Part shown: positions 19,078 through 28,005 of the stretch, piece by piece | Numbering within the stretch: the first letter of the stretch is position 1 | Layout: each line of letters starts with the position of its first letter | Assembly: GCF_964186625.1 (NCBI RefSeq) | Contig: NZ_OZ075108.1 | Location: 992,001-1,056,000 of the forward strand | Length of the DNA stretch: 64,000 nt | Direction of reading: 5' to 3' | DNA from: Asticcacaulis sp. MM231 | GTDB lineage: Bacteria > Pseudomonadota > Alphaproteobacteria > Caulobacterales > Caulobacteraceae | Program-made: the position numbers and the translations under genes | Notes under the pieces: generated by a model | Database searches by the model: none | What the model saw: the letters and a program-made list of their open reading frames with translations, nothing else | What the model was told of the DNA's origin: nothing

Positions 19078-20076
19078 TTAGCGGGTCAAGGCCACCAGCG
19101 CCTCATCGGCCGCCGCCACAAGCCCTTCCAGAATACCCGGATCACTCGAAGAGTGCCCGGCCTTGCGCACCAGGTTGAACTTCGCTTCCGGCCACGCCTT
19201 CTTCAACTCCCAGGCGGTCGTCATCGGCGTCACCACGTCGTAGCGGCCCTGCACGATCCAGCCGGGGATGGCGCGGATACGTCCGATATTCTCCAGCACC
19301 CAGTTGTCGCTCTCAAAGAAGCCGCCGTTCTTGAAATACCAGCTTTCGATGCGGGCAAAGGCCAGCGCGAACGCCGGATCGGAGAATTTCGATGCTGAGT
19401 CGCTTGGCCCATCGATGGAGAGGGTATCGCCTTCCCAACCGCTCCAGGCCAGGGCGCACCGAACCTGCATGGCCTTGTCGGGCCCGTTCAGGCGCTTGAC
19501 ATAGGCGCCGAGCAGGTCGCCGCGTTCCTCCTGCGGGATCGGGGCGATGAACTTGTCCCAGATGTCGGGATAGATATGGCTGGCGCCATCCTGATAGAAC
19601 CAGTCAAGCTCTGAGGGCCGCACAAGAAAGATGCCGCGCAGGATCAGGCCGGCCACACGATCGGGATGGCTCAGGCTGTAGGCGAGGGCCAGGGTGGAGC
19701 CCCACGACCCGCCAAAGACCACCCATTTTTCGATGCCGAGTTTTTCGCGCAGCGCCTCGATATCGGCCACCAGATGCCAGGTGGTGTTGTCTTCGAGCGA
19801 GACGTCCTCGGAGGCGTGCGGCGTCGATTTTCCGCAGCCGCGCTGATCCAGCAGTATGATGCGATAGCCGTCAGGATTGAAATAGCAGCGCAGGTTGGGC
19901 GAGGTGCCGCCACCGGGGCCACCATGCAGCACCACGACCGGAATACCGGCCGGATTGCCGGATTGCTCATAATAGATCTTGTGTTTGCCGCCGGTGGGCA
20001 TATGACCGCTGTCATAGGGCTCAATATCGGGATATAGGCCGCGTGCTGGCTTGGAATTTATGGAATCGGTCATCAT
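19078..20076 (-). CDS. pip: Proline iminopeptidase (alpha/beta hydrolase)
   Basis: A cytoplasmic serine peptidase that removes N-terminal proline. Features are HGGPGGG (oxyanion region), the nucleophile elbow GGSWGSTLALAY, LRGIFL, and late in the sequence GRYDVVTP with the Asp and KAGHSS with the His of the triad. I chose the first ATG, at 20076; an in-frame TTG at 20106 would add ten residues, and the ATG at 20073 is equally possible. The short upstream gap to the divergent MFS gene must hold both promoters. The stop codon overlaps a TTGGTATT motif that also occurs near 18990. Confidence 0.92.
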   Translation of the reverse strand: MMTDSINSKPARGLYPDIEPYDSGHMPTGGKHKIYYEQSGNPAGIPVVVLHGGPGGGTSPNLRCYFNPDGYRIILLDQRGCGKSTPHASEDVSLEDNTTWHLVADIEALREKLGIEKWVVFGGSWGSTLALAYSLSHPDRVAGLILRGIFLVRPSELDWFYQDGASHIYPDIWDKFIAPIPQEERGDLLGAYVKRLNGPDKAMQVRCALAWSGWEGDTLSIDGPSDSASKFSDPAFALAFARIESWYFKNGGFFESDNWVLENIGRIRAIPGWIVQGRYDVVTPMTTAWELKKAWPEAKFNLVRKAGHSSSDPGILEGLVAAADEALVALTR

Positions 20077-20123
20077 TTTCAGGTTCAGGGTGGTAGAGTT
20101 GTCCAAACTTACTAAGACGTAAA

Positions 20124-21338
20124 ATGCCCGCTGTCACAACCCCTTTCCCGCTCACAACCCTTCGTCGTCAGGCCGTATTCTATGGCCTTCTGTTCGCCGG
20201 CACAGGGGCCTCCTTGCCCTTTATGCCGCTATGGTTGAAAGCCCACGGTATGAGCGCCGGCCAGATCGGCGCGATCCTGGCCCTGCCATTGCTGCTGCGC
20301 GCCTTTAGCGGCCCGGTCAGCGGTTTATGGGCGGATAACTTCCGGCTTTATCGCACGCCTATCATCGGACTTGCCCTCTGCGGCGGCTGTTTCTATGCGC
20401 TGATAAGTCTTGGCGATCTGTTTCCGACGGCGCGTTTCCCGATCTATCTTGGCCTGTTCGCGCTGGCCTTCAGTTGCATGACCAGCATCGCGCCGCTGAT
20501 CGATTCCATGACCATGCAGCTCTCGATGAAGGAAGAGTTCACCTACGCTATTCCGCGCGCGGTGGGCTCGGCGTCGTTCATTGTCGCCAACATCACAATC
20601 GGCTTTCTGCTGCTGGTGGCGCCCAGCGATGCCATTCTGATCTGGATTGTCGTGGCGGCGCTGTTGTGCGGTCTTTGCGCGAGCTTTCTTCTGGGGCAGC
20701 ATACGCGGCCTGACATCGCGCAAGATACGCAGCGCGAAGGCGGCGTGGCCCGGTTGAAAGTGCTGATGCGCGATGAGGGCTATGTCTGGCTGCTGCTGGC
20801 GGTCGGCTGCCTGCAGGCCTCGCACAGCTTCTACTACGCTTTTTCGACGATCATCTGGAAAGAGCGCGGCCTGTCCTCGGACACCTGCGGCTATTTGTGG
20901 GCGATCGGCGTGGTGGCGGAGGTGGCTTTCATGGCCTTCGGCGAAGGTTTGCGCCGCCAGGTGGGGCCATGGCGCATGCTGGTGATTGCTGGCGTCTTCT
21001 CGGTGCTGCGGTGGAGCATCATGGCGTTTTCGCCGCCGCTATGGCTGCTGTATCCGCTGCAGTGCCTGCACGCCTTTTCGTTCGCGGTCACCTATCTGGC
21101 CGGACTGGAACTGGTGCATCGCCTGACGCCAAAGGGCTATCAGAGCCTTGGCCAGACGGTCAATGCCGCCTATGCCAATGGCGTCATGATGGGCGTCGGC
21201 ACCCTGGCATCGGGCGGCATCTATACGCTGCTGGCTGGGCGCGGCTATGGCGTGATGGCGGTTGCGGCTCTGGTCGGATTGCTTTGCGGGCTAAGGCTTT
21301 ACAGCCAGCGCGAGCGGCTGATGGCGGCAAGCGTTTAG
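20124..21338 (+). CDS. MFS transporter, HcaT/MFS_1-like
   Basis: A 404-residue inner-membrane transporter with about twelve helices. The N-terminus, FYGLLFAGTGASLPFMPLWLKAHGMSAGQIG, is typical of the MFS_1-like (phenylpropionate permease-like) group. The substrate cannot be read from sequence. It converges on dgcA and the two stop codons overlap by four bases. The start follows a short gap after the divergent pip gene. Confidence 0.88.
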   Translation: MPAVTTPFPLTTLRRQAVFYGLLFAGTGASLPFMPLWLKAHGMSAGQIGAILALPLLLRAFSGPVSGLWADNFRLYRTPIIGLALCGGCFYALISLGDLFPTARFPIYLGLFALAFSCMTSIAPLIDSMTMQLSMKEEFTYAIPRAVGSASFIVANITIGFLLLVAPSDAILIWIVVAALLCGLCASFLLGQHTRPDIAQDTQREGGVARLKVLMRDEGYVWLLLAVGCLQASHSFYYAFSTIIWKERGLSSDTCGYLWAIGVVAEVAFMAFGEGLRRQVGPWRMLVIAGVFSVLRWSIMAFSPPLWLLYPLQCLHAFSFAVTYLAGLELVHRLTPKGYQSLGQTVNAAYANGVMMGVGTLASGGIYTLLAGRGYGVMAVAALVGLLCGLRLYSQRERLMAASV

Positions 21339-22312
21339 CCCCAAAGCTCCGGCCTGGCCGGATGCAGGATCGAGCCGGTGATCTCCAAACCATGTTCACG
21401 ATCTCGGGCTAATAATAAAGGCCCGTCGAGATCGACGAAGTCCGCGCCCTGCGCCACGATCATCGCCGGCGCCATGGAAAGCGACGTCGCCACCATACAG
21501 CCCACCATGATGCCCAGTCCGGCCTCTCTCGCCTCGGCCTTGAGCGCCAGGGCTTCGGTCAGGCCGCCAGCCTTGTCGAGCTTGATATTGACGTAGGTAT
21601 AAAGCCGCGAGCAGCGGTCGAGTTCCATGCGGGTATGCAGGCTTTCGTCGGCGCACAAAGGCACCGGGCTGTCATAGCCGAGGAGTTGCTCGTCCTCGGA
21701 AACCTTGAGCGGCTGCTCGATCAGCTTGACATCAAGCTTCTTCATTTCGGGCGCCATGCGTTGCAGATCCTCGAACGACAGGCCTTCATTGCCATCGACG
21801 ATCAGGCGCGCGTGGGGGGCCTTGTTGCGCACGGCCTCGACACGATCGAGATCGTTCGGGCCGCCGATTTTCAGCTTCAGCACCGGACGGCGGCCATTGA
21901 CGGAAGCCTGAGCCCCCATGGCTTCGGGCGTATCGAGGCTGAGCGTGTAGGCGGTTTTCAACGGATCAAGCCGTTTCAGGCCCGCCGTCTGCCAGGCCGG
22001 GATGCCGGTCAGCTTGGCGTTCAGATCCCACAGGGCGCAATCGACCGCATTGCGCGCCGCACCGGCCGGCAACACATCGTGCAGGTCGGAGAAACCGATG
22101 CCGGCTTCGATCTGGTGACGCGCGCGTTCGAGATCGGCCAGGGATTGCTCGATGCTCTCACCATAGCGCGCATAGGGCACGGACTCGCCACGGCCGATGT
22201 GGCCCTGGTCTTCCAGCTCTACATAGATCACCCGCGCCTCGGTTTTCGACCCGCGGGCAATGGTGAAGCGCCCGGCAATCGGGAAGGTTTCGTCGCGGAT
22301 GATAAGGCGCAT
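21335..22312 (-). CDS. dgcA: Enolase-superfamily dipeptide epimerase / N-acetyl-D-Glu racemase (DgcA type)
   Basis: A 325-residue muconate-lactonizing-type enzyme. The acid-base lysine motif KLKIG is near residue 147, metal ligands are in VDGNE near 172, IEQP near 197 and CADES near 221, and the second lysine is in NIKLDKAGGL near 245. Family members epimerise L-Ala-D/L-Glu from murein peptides or racemise N-acetylated Glu. The exact substrate is not decided here, so the symbol is tentative. The ATG overlaps the stop of the TipN-like gene (ATGA), implying coupled translation. Confidence 0.82.
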   Translation of the reverse strand: MRLIIRDETFPIAGRFTIARGSKTEARVIYVELEDQGHIGRGESVPYARYGESIEQSLADLERARHQIEAGIGFSDLHDVLPAGAARNAVDCALWDLNAKLTGIPAWQTAGLKRLDPLKTAYTLSLDTPEAMGAQASVNGRRPVLKLKIGGPNDLDRVEAVRNKAPHARLIVDGNEGLSFEDLQRMAPEMKKLDVKLIEQPLKVSEDEQLLGYDSPVPLCADESLHTRMELDRCSRLYTYVNIKLDKAGGLTEALALKAEAREAGLGIMVGCMVATSLSMAPAMIVAQGADFVDLDGPLLLARDREHGLEITGSILHPARPELWG

Positions 22313-25083
22313 CAGATCAGGTCACTGATGGCGGCATCGAGCAACAGATAGGCGCGGCCGGAATCGTTCGACAGCACCTCATTCAGCGCCTTGCTGACGT
22401 CCTTCGACATCAGTGCCATATTGATCTGCTGGTCGTAGAAGGTGGCGAAATCATTGGCCTGCTGGCGCAATTGCGCATCGGACAGCAGCCGCCGGCTCAG
22501 TCTTCGGATGGCGGCGGGCGCCACGCGGCGGACCACCATGCGCGCACCTTCATTGTCCTCGGCGATGATCGCGCCGATGGTTTCCTCTATGCGGGCACGG
22601 CTGAGCAGCGAGGCGGCATCAACCCCCATGGCGTTGACCTCGGCGATCATCAGATCATCGAGGCTGTCGAACTCCGGATCGAGCGGCGGCTGAGCACCGG
22701 TCGCCGGCGTGGCGGAGGTGGCGGGTGCAGGGGCGGGTTCACGTCCCTCCATGCCGTTCAGCAACTCCCGCCATGACCAGCCGTCTTGAGTGTTGGCGTT
22801 GGCGCGCGCCGGCGATGGCTTGGAGACCGGCGGTGGAGCGGGCTTGGCCACGGGTTTCGGAGCCGGTTGGGGCGCGGGCTGGGGGGCTTGTTGGGGACCG
22901 GGCGAGGGGCGCGTTTCGGCGCCATTGTTAAGCGGCGAAGTCTGCGGCGTCAGGCGCAGGCGCAGGGGCGGTGCAGCGGGTCTGGCGGGCACGGGTTGCG
23001 GCGCCGGCTGAGGTGCCGGGGCTTCGGCGCGTGGTGCAGGTGCTGTCGTGGCCGGTGCCACTGCGACCGGCGGTGGCGGAAGGTCGTTGGCGATCACCCC
23101 CATCAGGCGCACGGCCTCGGTCAGCATATCGTAATTGCGCTTCACGCGCTCCTGGAAGGCGGTATCGACCGCCTCGGTTTCCTGCGCGGCTTTTTGCGCG
23201 GCGGCCATCATGGCGTTGATGCCGTCTTCCACGCTCTGGCGGATTTCGGCAATGCGCGCCTGGGCAACGCTCGGCAACTGATCGGCGCCACTGGAGAGTT
23301 CGATGAGCGCGCTGTTCATTTCCGCCAGGGTCTGGCGCGTGTTGGCGAAGCTGGTGTCGATTTTTTGCGCTGTTTGGTCACCGGCTTCGCTGATCAGATC
23401 GGAGGATTCCTCGATCAGGCGGCGCGCAACGGAGAAGCGGGCGTCGAACACTTCGTCGGCCTTCTTGCTGGCCTCGAAGATGGTTTCGTTTAGGCGATCG
23501 ACACGGCCTTGCGCAGCTTGCGCGGCCTGATCGGCGGCGCGCCTTGCCTCGGTGGCAGCGACATTGAGCTGCTCAAGCGCACGGCGGGTTTCATCGACCA
23601 GATCGTCACGCGCATCGGCGGCCATGACCGAGATGTTGGACAAGGTGCCGTGGATGCGTGTCTCGAAGGCGGTGCGTTCGTTCTCGGCGGCGCCATTGAC
23701 GGCGCGGAAATGCTCCTGCGCCGACACCACGATATCGCGCAGCACATCAATGCCGCGCGCCGAGGTTTCGCCGAGATCGACCGTGGCGAGGCGGGTGATC
23801 GACAGGGCTTCGGTCAGTTGCGCGCGCTGGTTTTCGATGTGGACGGCGAAATCGTCCTGATCGGCGCGCAAGGACAGGGCGGCGGAGACAAGACCGGCGC
23901 GCTGTTGTGCCAGCCCTTCCTCGACGGTTTGGATCTGATCGACGACGCCGGCGCCGGCGGTTTCAAGCCGCACGGCCTGACGGTCAAGATCTTCACTGGC
24001 GGTGCGGGCGGCATCGGAGACATCGGCGGCGGCGGTCACCATGGTGCCCGCGCTGGACGCCAGGCTGGCCTCGGCTTCGCGCAGTTGGGTCTGAGCCAGG
24101 TCGGAGGCATCGGCCACCATGCGGGCTTGGCGATCGACGGCTTCGATAATGCCGTTGGCCTGCGTCCCGAGCGAGTCACTGAGCGCACCCAGGGCCTCAC
24201 GTTCGTATTCGAGCGAGCGCGTCACCGACTGCGTGGCGGCACGGGCGATCTGGGCTGCGTCCTGCAGGCGTTCAGTTTCGAGTTTCAGCTTGGCGCTGAG
24301 ATCGGAAATATCGGCGTGGGCAAGGCGGACGGCGCGGACGGCGTGATCGACCTGACCGCGCAACGTATCGACCAGATCACCGGTTTGATGCGCGGCAGCG
24401 GCGGCGGGCGCCAGCAAAGCGTCGGCCAGTGCGGCGGTACGGCTGGCTTGTCGCGACAGGGCCGCGGCGTTCCGCAGGGCAAAGGCCGAGGCGAAGATCA
24501 GACCCGCCGGGAAAAGGGCCAGGAAGGCCAGAACCACGATGCGGAACGGCGCGTAGAGCATGGCGCTGAGATTGCTCTGTGCCCCGAAGGCGAAGGCGGT
24601 CAGGCCGCACGCCCACAGGAGGCTGACAAAGAGGGTGAGACTCCAGAACAGCGCGCCGGACATCCCGGTGATCTTCATGATGCCTTCGGGCTTGACCTTG
24701 AGTGTGCTGAGATCACGTTTTGTCTCGGCAGGCTTTTCCTCGGGCGCGGTCGTTACGGGCGGTGTGATTTCGGGCGGTGGTATGATCTGGCTCTCAGGTG
24801 GCGTTTCATGAACGGGAGGCGCTTCAGGGAAGAACGGACGCAGACGCGGCTTGTAGTGGTAACTCGGCTGCGCTTCCAGCCTTGTCTCAGGCCGGACATC
24901 CGGCGCATCCAGAGGCGCATCAAGGATATCGCGTGCGCGCAAGGTTTCCCCGGCGATGCGGGCGGCTATGTCCATGTCTGATGTCGCCGCATCGTCTGAC
25001 AGGCCATCCGCAGCCTTGAGGCGGGCTTCGGCCGATTTCAGTTTCGGCTCGGTCAGATTGAGCGGGGGGCGGCGTGATTTCAT
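22312..25083 (-). CDS. tipN: TipN-like polar landmark coiled-coil membrane protein
   Basis: A 923-residue protein from the ATG at 25083 (reads KSRRPPLNLTEPKL; AGGA nine bases upstream). Residues 1-140 are Pro-rich and cytoplasmic. Two membrane helices lie near 143-167 and 177-203. A very long Ala/Glu/Arg-rich coiled coil runs from about 205 to 690, then a Pro/Ala-rich linker and a small C-terminal domain. This is the layout and approximate size of Caulobacter TipN, the birth-scar protein that marks the new pole. The identity rests on architecture and the N-terminal motif; another coiled-coil polarity protein is possible. Confidence 0.62.
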   Translation of the reverse strand: MKSRRPPLNLTEPKLKSAEARLKAADGLSDDAATSDMDIAARIAGETLRARDILDAPLDAPDVRPETRLEAQPSYHYKPRLRPFFPEAPPVHETPPESQIIPPPEITPPVTTAPEEKPAETKRDLSTLKVKPEGIMKITGMSGALFWSLTLFVSLLWACGLTAFAFGAQSNLSAMLYAPFRIVVLAFLALFPAGLIFASAFALRNAAALSRQASRTAALADALLAPAAAAAHQTGDLVDTLRGQVDHAVRAVRLAHADISDLSAKLKLETERLQDAAQIARAATQSVTRSLEYEREALGALSDSLGTQANGIIEAVDRQARMVADASDLAQTQLREAEASLASSAGTMVTAAADVSDAARTASEDLDRQAVRLETAGAGVVDQIQTVEEGLAQQRAGLVSAALSLRADQDDFAVHIENQRAQLTEALSITRLATVDLGETSARGIDVLRDIVVSAQEHFRAVNGAAENERTAFETRIHGTLSNISVMAADARDDLVDETRRALEQLNVAATEARRAADQAAQAAQGRVDRLNETIFEASKKADEVFDARFSVARRLIEESSDLISEAGDQTAQKIDTSFANTRQTLAEMNSALIELSSGADQLPSVAQARIAEIRQSVEDGINAMMAAAQKAAQETEAVDTAFQERVKRNYDMLTEAVRLMGVIANDLPPPPVAVAPATTAPAPRAEAPAPQPAPQPVPARPAAPPLRLRLTPQTSPLNNGAETRPSPGPQQAPQPAPQPAPKPVAKPAPPPVSKPSPARANANTQDGWSWRELLNGMEGREPAPAPATSATPATGAQPPLDPEFDSLDDLMIAEVNAMGVDAASLLSRARIEETIGAIIAEDNEGARMVVRRVAPAAIRRLSRRLLSDAQLRQQANDFATFYDQQINMALMSKDVSKALNEVLSNDSGRAYLLLDAAISDLI

Positions 25084-25256
25084 CCAAGTGATCCTGAAGC
25101 CGGACGTCTCCGGCTGCGAGCTTCCCATGCGGTGCGGGCGCTTGCGCATCCTCCATCGCGTGTCGGCATTTAAGATTTGAGCGGGTTTCTCCCTGAAGGA
25201 GAAAGTTATCGCCAACTTACGCTTTTAGCAAAGCTTTTTGTCGGACGAGGTTAGAT

Positions 25257-25424
25257 TCACGACCTTTGGTCGTCATTCTTTGAGGCCGCGTGATTGTCCG
25301 ACGGCATCACTGTTTCCTGCTGTGACGGGCTGGCTGACGCCGGGTCGGGGGCGTTCGTCTTTTCACCGCCGCCAAAATGCAGGAAGGCCGCCGAAATGAT
25401 CAGGGCGATCAGGGCTGTGAGCAT
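25257..25424 (-). CDS. Possible small membrane protein
   Basis: A 55-residue reading frame starting MLTALIALIISAAFLHFGGG, one membrane helix followed by a polar tail. No ribosome site precedes the ATG, and a longer frame reaches 25514. It lies between the TipN-like gene and a DUF805 gene, both on the same strand. It could be a real small protein or chance. Confidence 0.3.
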   Translation of the reverse strand: MLTALIALIISAAFLHFGGGEKTNAPDPASASPSQQETVMPSDNHAASKNDDQRS

Positions 25425-25542
25425 GTCAAAAAAAGACGACACAGGATCGAACCTCGGAAGCGGCGAATGAAGGCGGTAACCATGATCCGAACCGCGCCCC
25501 GTGGCAATCCACATGCGGGTAATTTATGTGTGCGGTTGCGGA

Positions 25543-25995
25543 TTATTGTAGATTTGCGGCAATTGCACCACGCTGGTCGTGCGGATCGGCACCATAGGCA
25601 TTATCGCCGACGTCACCGGTGCGGACCGCCAGGAACAGGATCAGGCCCCAGCACAGGGTATTGCTGAGGATGCCTATCATATTCATGATCCACAGAACAA
25701 AACCCGGCATGAATCCGCCGACGGCCAGCGAGGCGATCGCCATGGCGACCTGCGGGGCCAACAGCCAGAGCCATGTGGCTGAGCGGCCGGTATCATGCAG
25801 CCGCTTGATCAGGGCGCAGGCCAGCGGCCAGGTCAGCACGATCCACAGGGCGCTCAGGATCAGGGGCGCATCTAGCGCCGGCAGGGTGCCGAGGCCAAAG
25901 CCGATCACGAGCATGGTCAGCATGACAAGCGCGATGGCGCTGAAAAACTGCGTGCAGCTTATGCGGCCGGTCGGGGAAAAGAGAAAACCGATCAT
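25543..25995 (-). CDS. DUF805 family membrane protein
   Basis: A 150-residue protein with four membrane helices. It starts MIGFLFSPTGRISCTQFFSA, the DUF805 hallmark (short leader, then GRI and a helix). GGAG lies seven bases before the ATG at 25995, so the ATG at 26005-26007 is less likely. It ends with AYGADPHDQRG, like the family's PYGADP tail. The function of DUF805 is unknown. A paralog lies at 27430-27948 on the other side of an insertion sequence, so the two were probably adjacent before the insertion. Confidence 0.85.
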   Translation of the reverse strand: MIGFLFSPTGRISCTQFFSAIALVMLTMLVIGFGLGTLPALDAPLILSALWIVLTWPLACALIKRLHDTGRSATWLWLLAPQVAMAIASLAVGGFMPGFVLWIMNMIGILSNTLCWGLILFLAVRTGDVGDNAYGADPHDQRGAIAANLQ

Positions 25996-26088
25996 ACAAA
26001 GCTCCATCCGTAGACCCCAAGCCTAAGCCGCCGCGGGGAGGCTGTAAAGCGTTTGTCGGGGGCTTCTTTTTTCGAAACCACAGGCTTA

Positions 26089-27427
26089 GGAAGCGGAAAA
26101 AGGCGCTTGCTGCGAGCGTATTGCCGTGATTCCATGCCTTAGTGGTTGGTCTGCAGGAGTAAGACATGCGCGGCAGTGATATCCAGACGGCGGGTCTGTT
26201 TTCTTATGTGAGCTGCGAAGCACGCGTCCCGACAAACCCTCCGCTGCGGTCCATCTGCGCGATTGTCGACGAGGCGTTGGAAGTTCTGTCCCCCTGATTT
26301 CGAGGCGATGTATTCAGCCATCGGCCGCCCATCGATCCCGCCGGAGAAGCTGCTGCGCTCCCTGTTGTTGCAGGCCTTCTACACGATCCGCTCGGAGCGC
26401 CAGCTGATGGAGCAGATGGACTACAATTTGCTGTTCCGATGGTTCGTCGGCTTGTCTATGGACGCACCGATCTGGGACGTCACGGTATTCACCAAGAACC
26501 GTGATAGGCTCTTGGTTGCCGACATCGCCGCCAAGTTCCTGGCCGCCTTGCTGAGCCAGCCGCGCGTTAAGGCTCTCTTGTCAGACGAGCACTTCTCGGT
26601 CGACGGCACCTTGATCGAAGCCTGGGCGAGCATGAAGAGCTTCAAGCCCAAGGACGAGACCGATAGTGGCGACGCTGACGGCAGCGGCTCTGGCGCTGAA
26701 GCGAAGCAGCCGCCAAAGGCCACCGCACGCAACTCCGATCGCGATTTCCACGGCGAGAAGCGCAGCAACGCAACTCACGCGTCGACCACCGACCCGGATG
26801 CCAGGCTTTATAAGAAGCCCCGTGGCCAGGCGGCCAAGCTTTGCCATATGGGTCACGTGACAATGGAAAATCGCAATGGCCTGGTCGTCGACGCCACGCT
26901 GACCCAAGCAAGCGGAACCGCGGAGCGCGAGGCCGCACTGGATATGCTTGGCCGCATGGAGGGGCGTCATCGCATCACATTGGCTGCAGACAAAGCCTAC
27001 GATACGGCCGACTTCGTTGCCGCCTTGCGGGACATAAAGGTTACGCCACACGTCGCGCAGAACACGACGAACCGACGCTCGGCCATAGACGGTCGGACCA
27101 CCCATCATTCCGGCTACGCCGTCAGTCAGCGCGTCCGCAAGCGCATCGAAGAAGTGTTCGGTTGGGCCAAGACCAGCGGCGGAATACGCAAGACACGCCA
27201 TCGCGGAAAGGATCGCGTCGGCTGGATGTTCACCCTCACAGCCACCGCTTATAATCTGGTGAGGCTACCAAAGTTGCTGACGACAGCATAATCGCGCCCG
27301 TAATCCGACGAAAGAAGCCGGATTAAGACAAAATCGGCCGAGAAGGCCGCTGAAAAGGCCTTATCACGGCTCATCTTCGAACCGCCTAGCGATGATCGGT
27401 GGAAAAATTGGCGCTATTTCCGCAGCC
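26089..27427 (+). mobile_element. IS5-type insertion sequence
   Basis: About 1.34 kb carrying one transposase gene. Probable terminal inverted repeats are at 26089-26106 (GGAAGCGGAAAAAGGCGC) and 27410-27427, whose reverse complement reads GGCTGCGGAAATAGCGCC, 13 of 18 matching. TTA stands directly before the left end and two bases beyond the right end, so the target duplication is uncertain. It sits between two DUF805 genes, and its right end touches the stop codon of the one at 27430. Confidence 0.7.
26166..27291 (+). pseudogene. IS5-family transposase split by a +1 frameshift at CCC-TGA
   Basis: The first 43 codons from ATG at 26166 read the usual N-terminus of this group (MRGSDIQTAGLFSYVSCEAR). 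They end at TGA, 26295-26297. The rest continues in the +1 frame (DFEAMYSAIGRPSIPPEKLL) to 27291, covering the DDE domain: VFTKNRDRLL, DGTLIEAWASMKSF, and near the end the YREK-like YAVSQRVRKRIEEVFGW. Skipping the T at 26295 restores a full protein of about 375 residues. CCC-TGA is a known slippery context for +1 shifting, so this may be regulated or simply mutated. Confidence 0.8.
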
Positions 27428-27429
27428 TG

Positions 27430-27948
27430 TTAACGGTCAGAAATTTCGCAACTCGGTAAAGTAATTTCGTTCGGGCTTTGCCCATAAGGATTGGCCCCCG
27501 CCATGCCTGGCCAGAAGGTCAGCAGAAGGCCGGAGATCAGCACCGCTAGATTGCCGAGCGTGGAGAGATTGGAAAGGTTGATCATCAGGTCTTCGTTGGC
27601 GGCCAAAGCCGGGCCGCCGAACACGCCGATCAGATTGGGGGCGATACCGGCGAAGAGGACGAGCGCCAGCCAGGCGGTCAGGTCGACATCATGCAAGCGC
27701 ATCGCCATCAGGCAGAACATGGCGTAGTAAAGCAGCACGGTCAGTACCATGGTCAGCCAGGTGACCGGCTGGTCGATCTTTGACATAAGTTCGTCGCTCA
27801 CGGCGTCGGGCAGCATGTCGACGCCGAGCAGGATCAGCAGATAGATGATCTGGAACATCCAGAAATTGAGCGCGAATTGCAGCCGGTTGATCCGCCCGGA
27901 CGGCGAAAAAAGGGCGTTGGCGCCGACAAGATACCTATGTTGGGCCAT
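27430..27948 (-). CDS. DUF805 family membrane protein
   Basis: A 172-residue four-helix protein: ANALFSPSGRINRLQFALNFW at the N-terminus and GANPYGQSPNE near the C-terminus. The ATG at 27948 (MAQHRYLVG) is preferred over upstream in-frame starts to 27984. The last residues, after the PYGQSP motif, run to a TAA at 27430-27432, three bases from the end of the insertion sequence, so the native 3' end may have been altered. It is paralogous to the gene at 25543-25995. Confidence 0.83.
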   Translation of the reverse strand: MAQHRYLVGANALFSPSGRINRLQFALNFWMFQIIYLLILLGVDMLPDAVSDELMSKIDQPVTWLTMVLTVLLYYAMFCLMAMRLHDVDLTAWLALVLFAGIAPNLIGVFGGPALAANEDLMINLSNLSTLGNLAVLISGLLLTFWPGMAGANPYGQSPNEITLPSCEISDR

Positions 27949-28005
27949 CACGCCGCATCCCCCGTTTGAGAGCAATGTCATCACAAAAACGGGCGCATGT
28001 AAATC

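Noticed and set aside
23509-24981. Long plus-strand frame (490 codons) across the TipN-like gene
   Set aside because: Gly/Arg-rich translation without motifs; it mirrors the coiled-coil gene on the other strand.
26089-27432. Exact target-site duplication of the IS
   Set aside because: TTA occurs on both sides but is offset by two bases on the right, and the inverted repeats are imperfect, so no duplication can be claimed.
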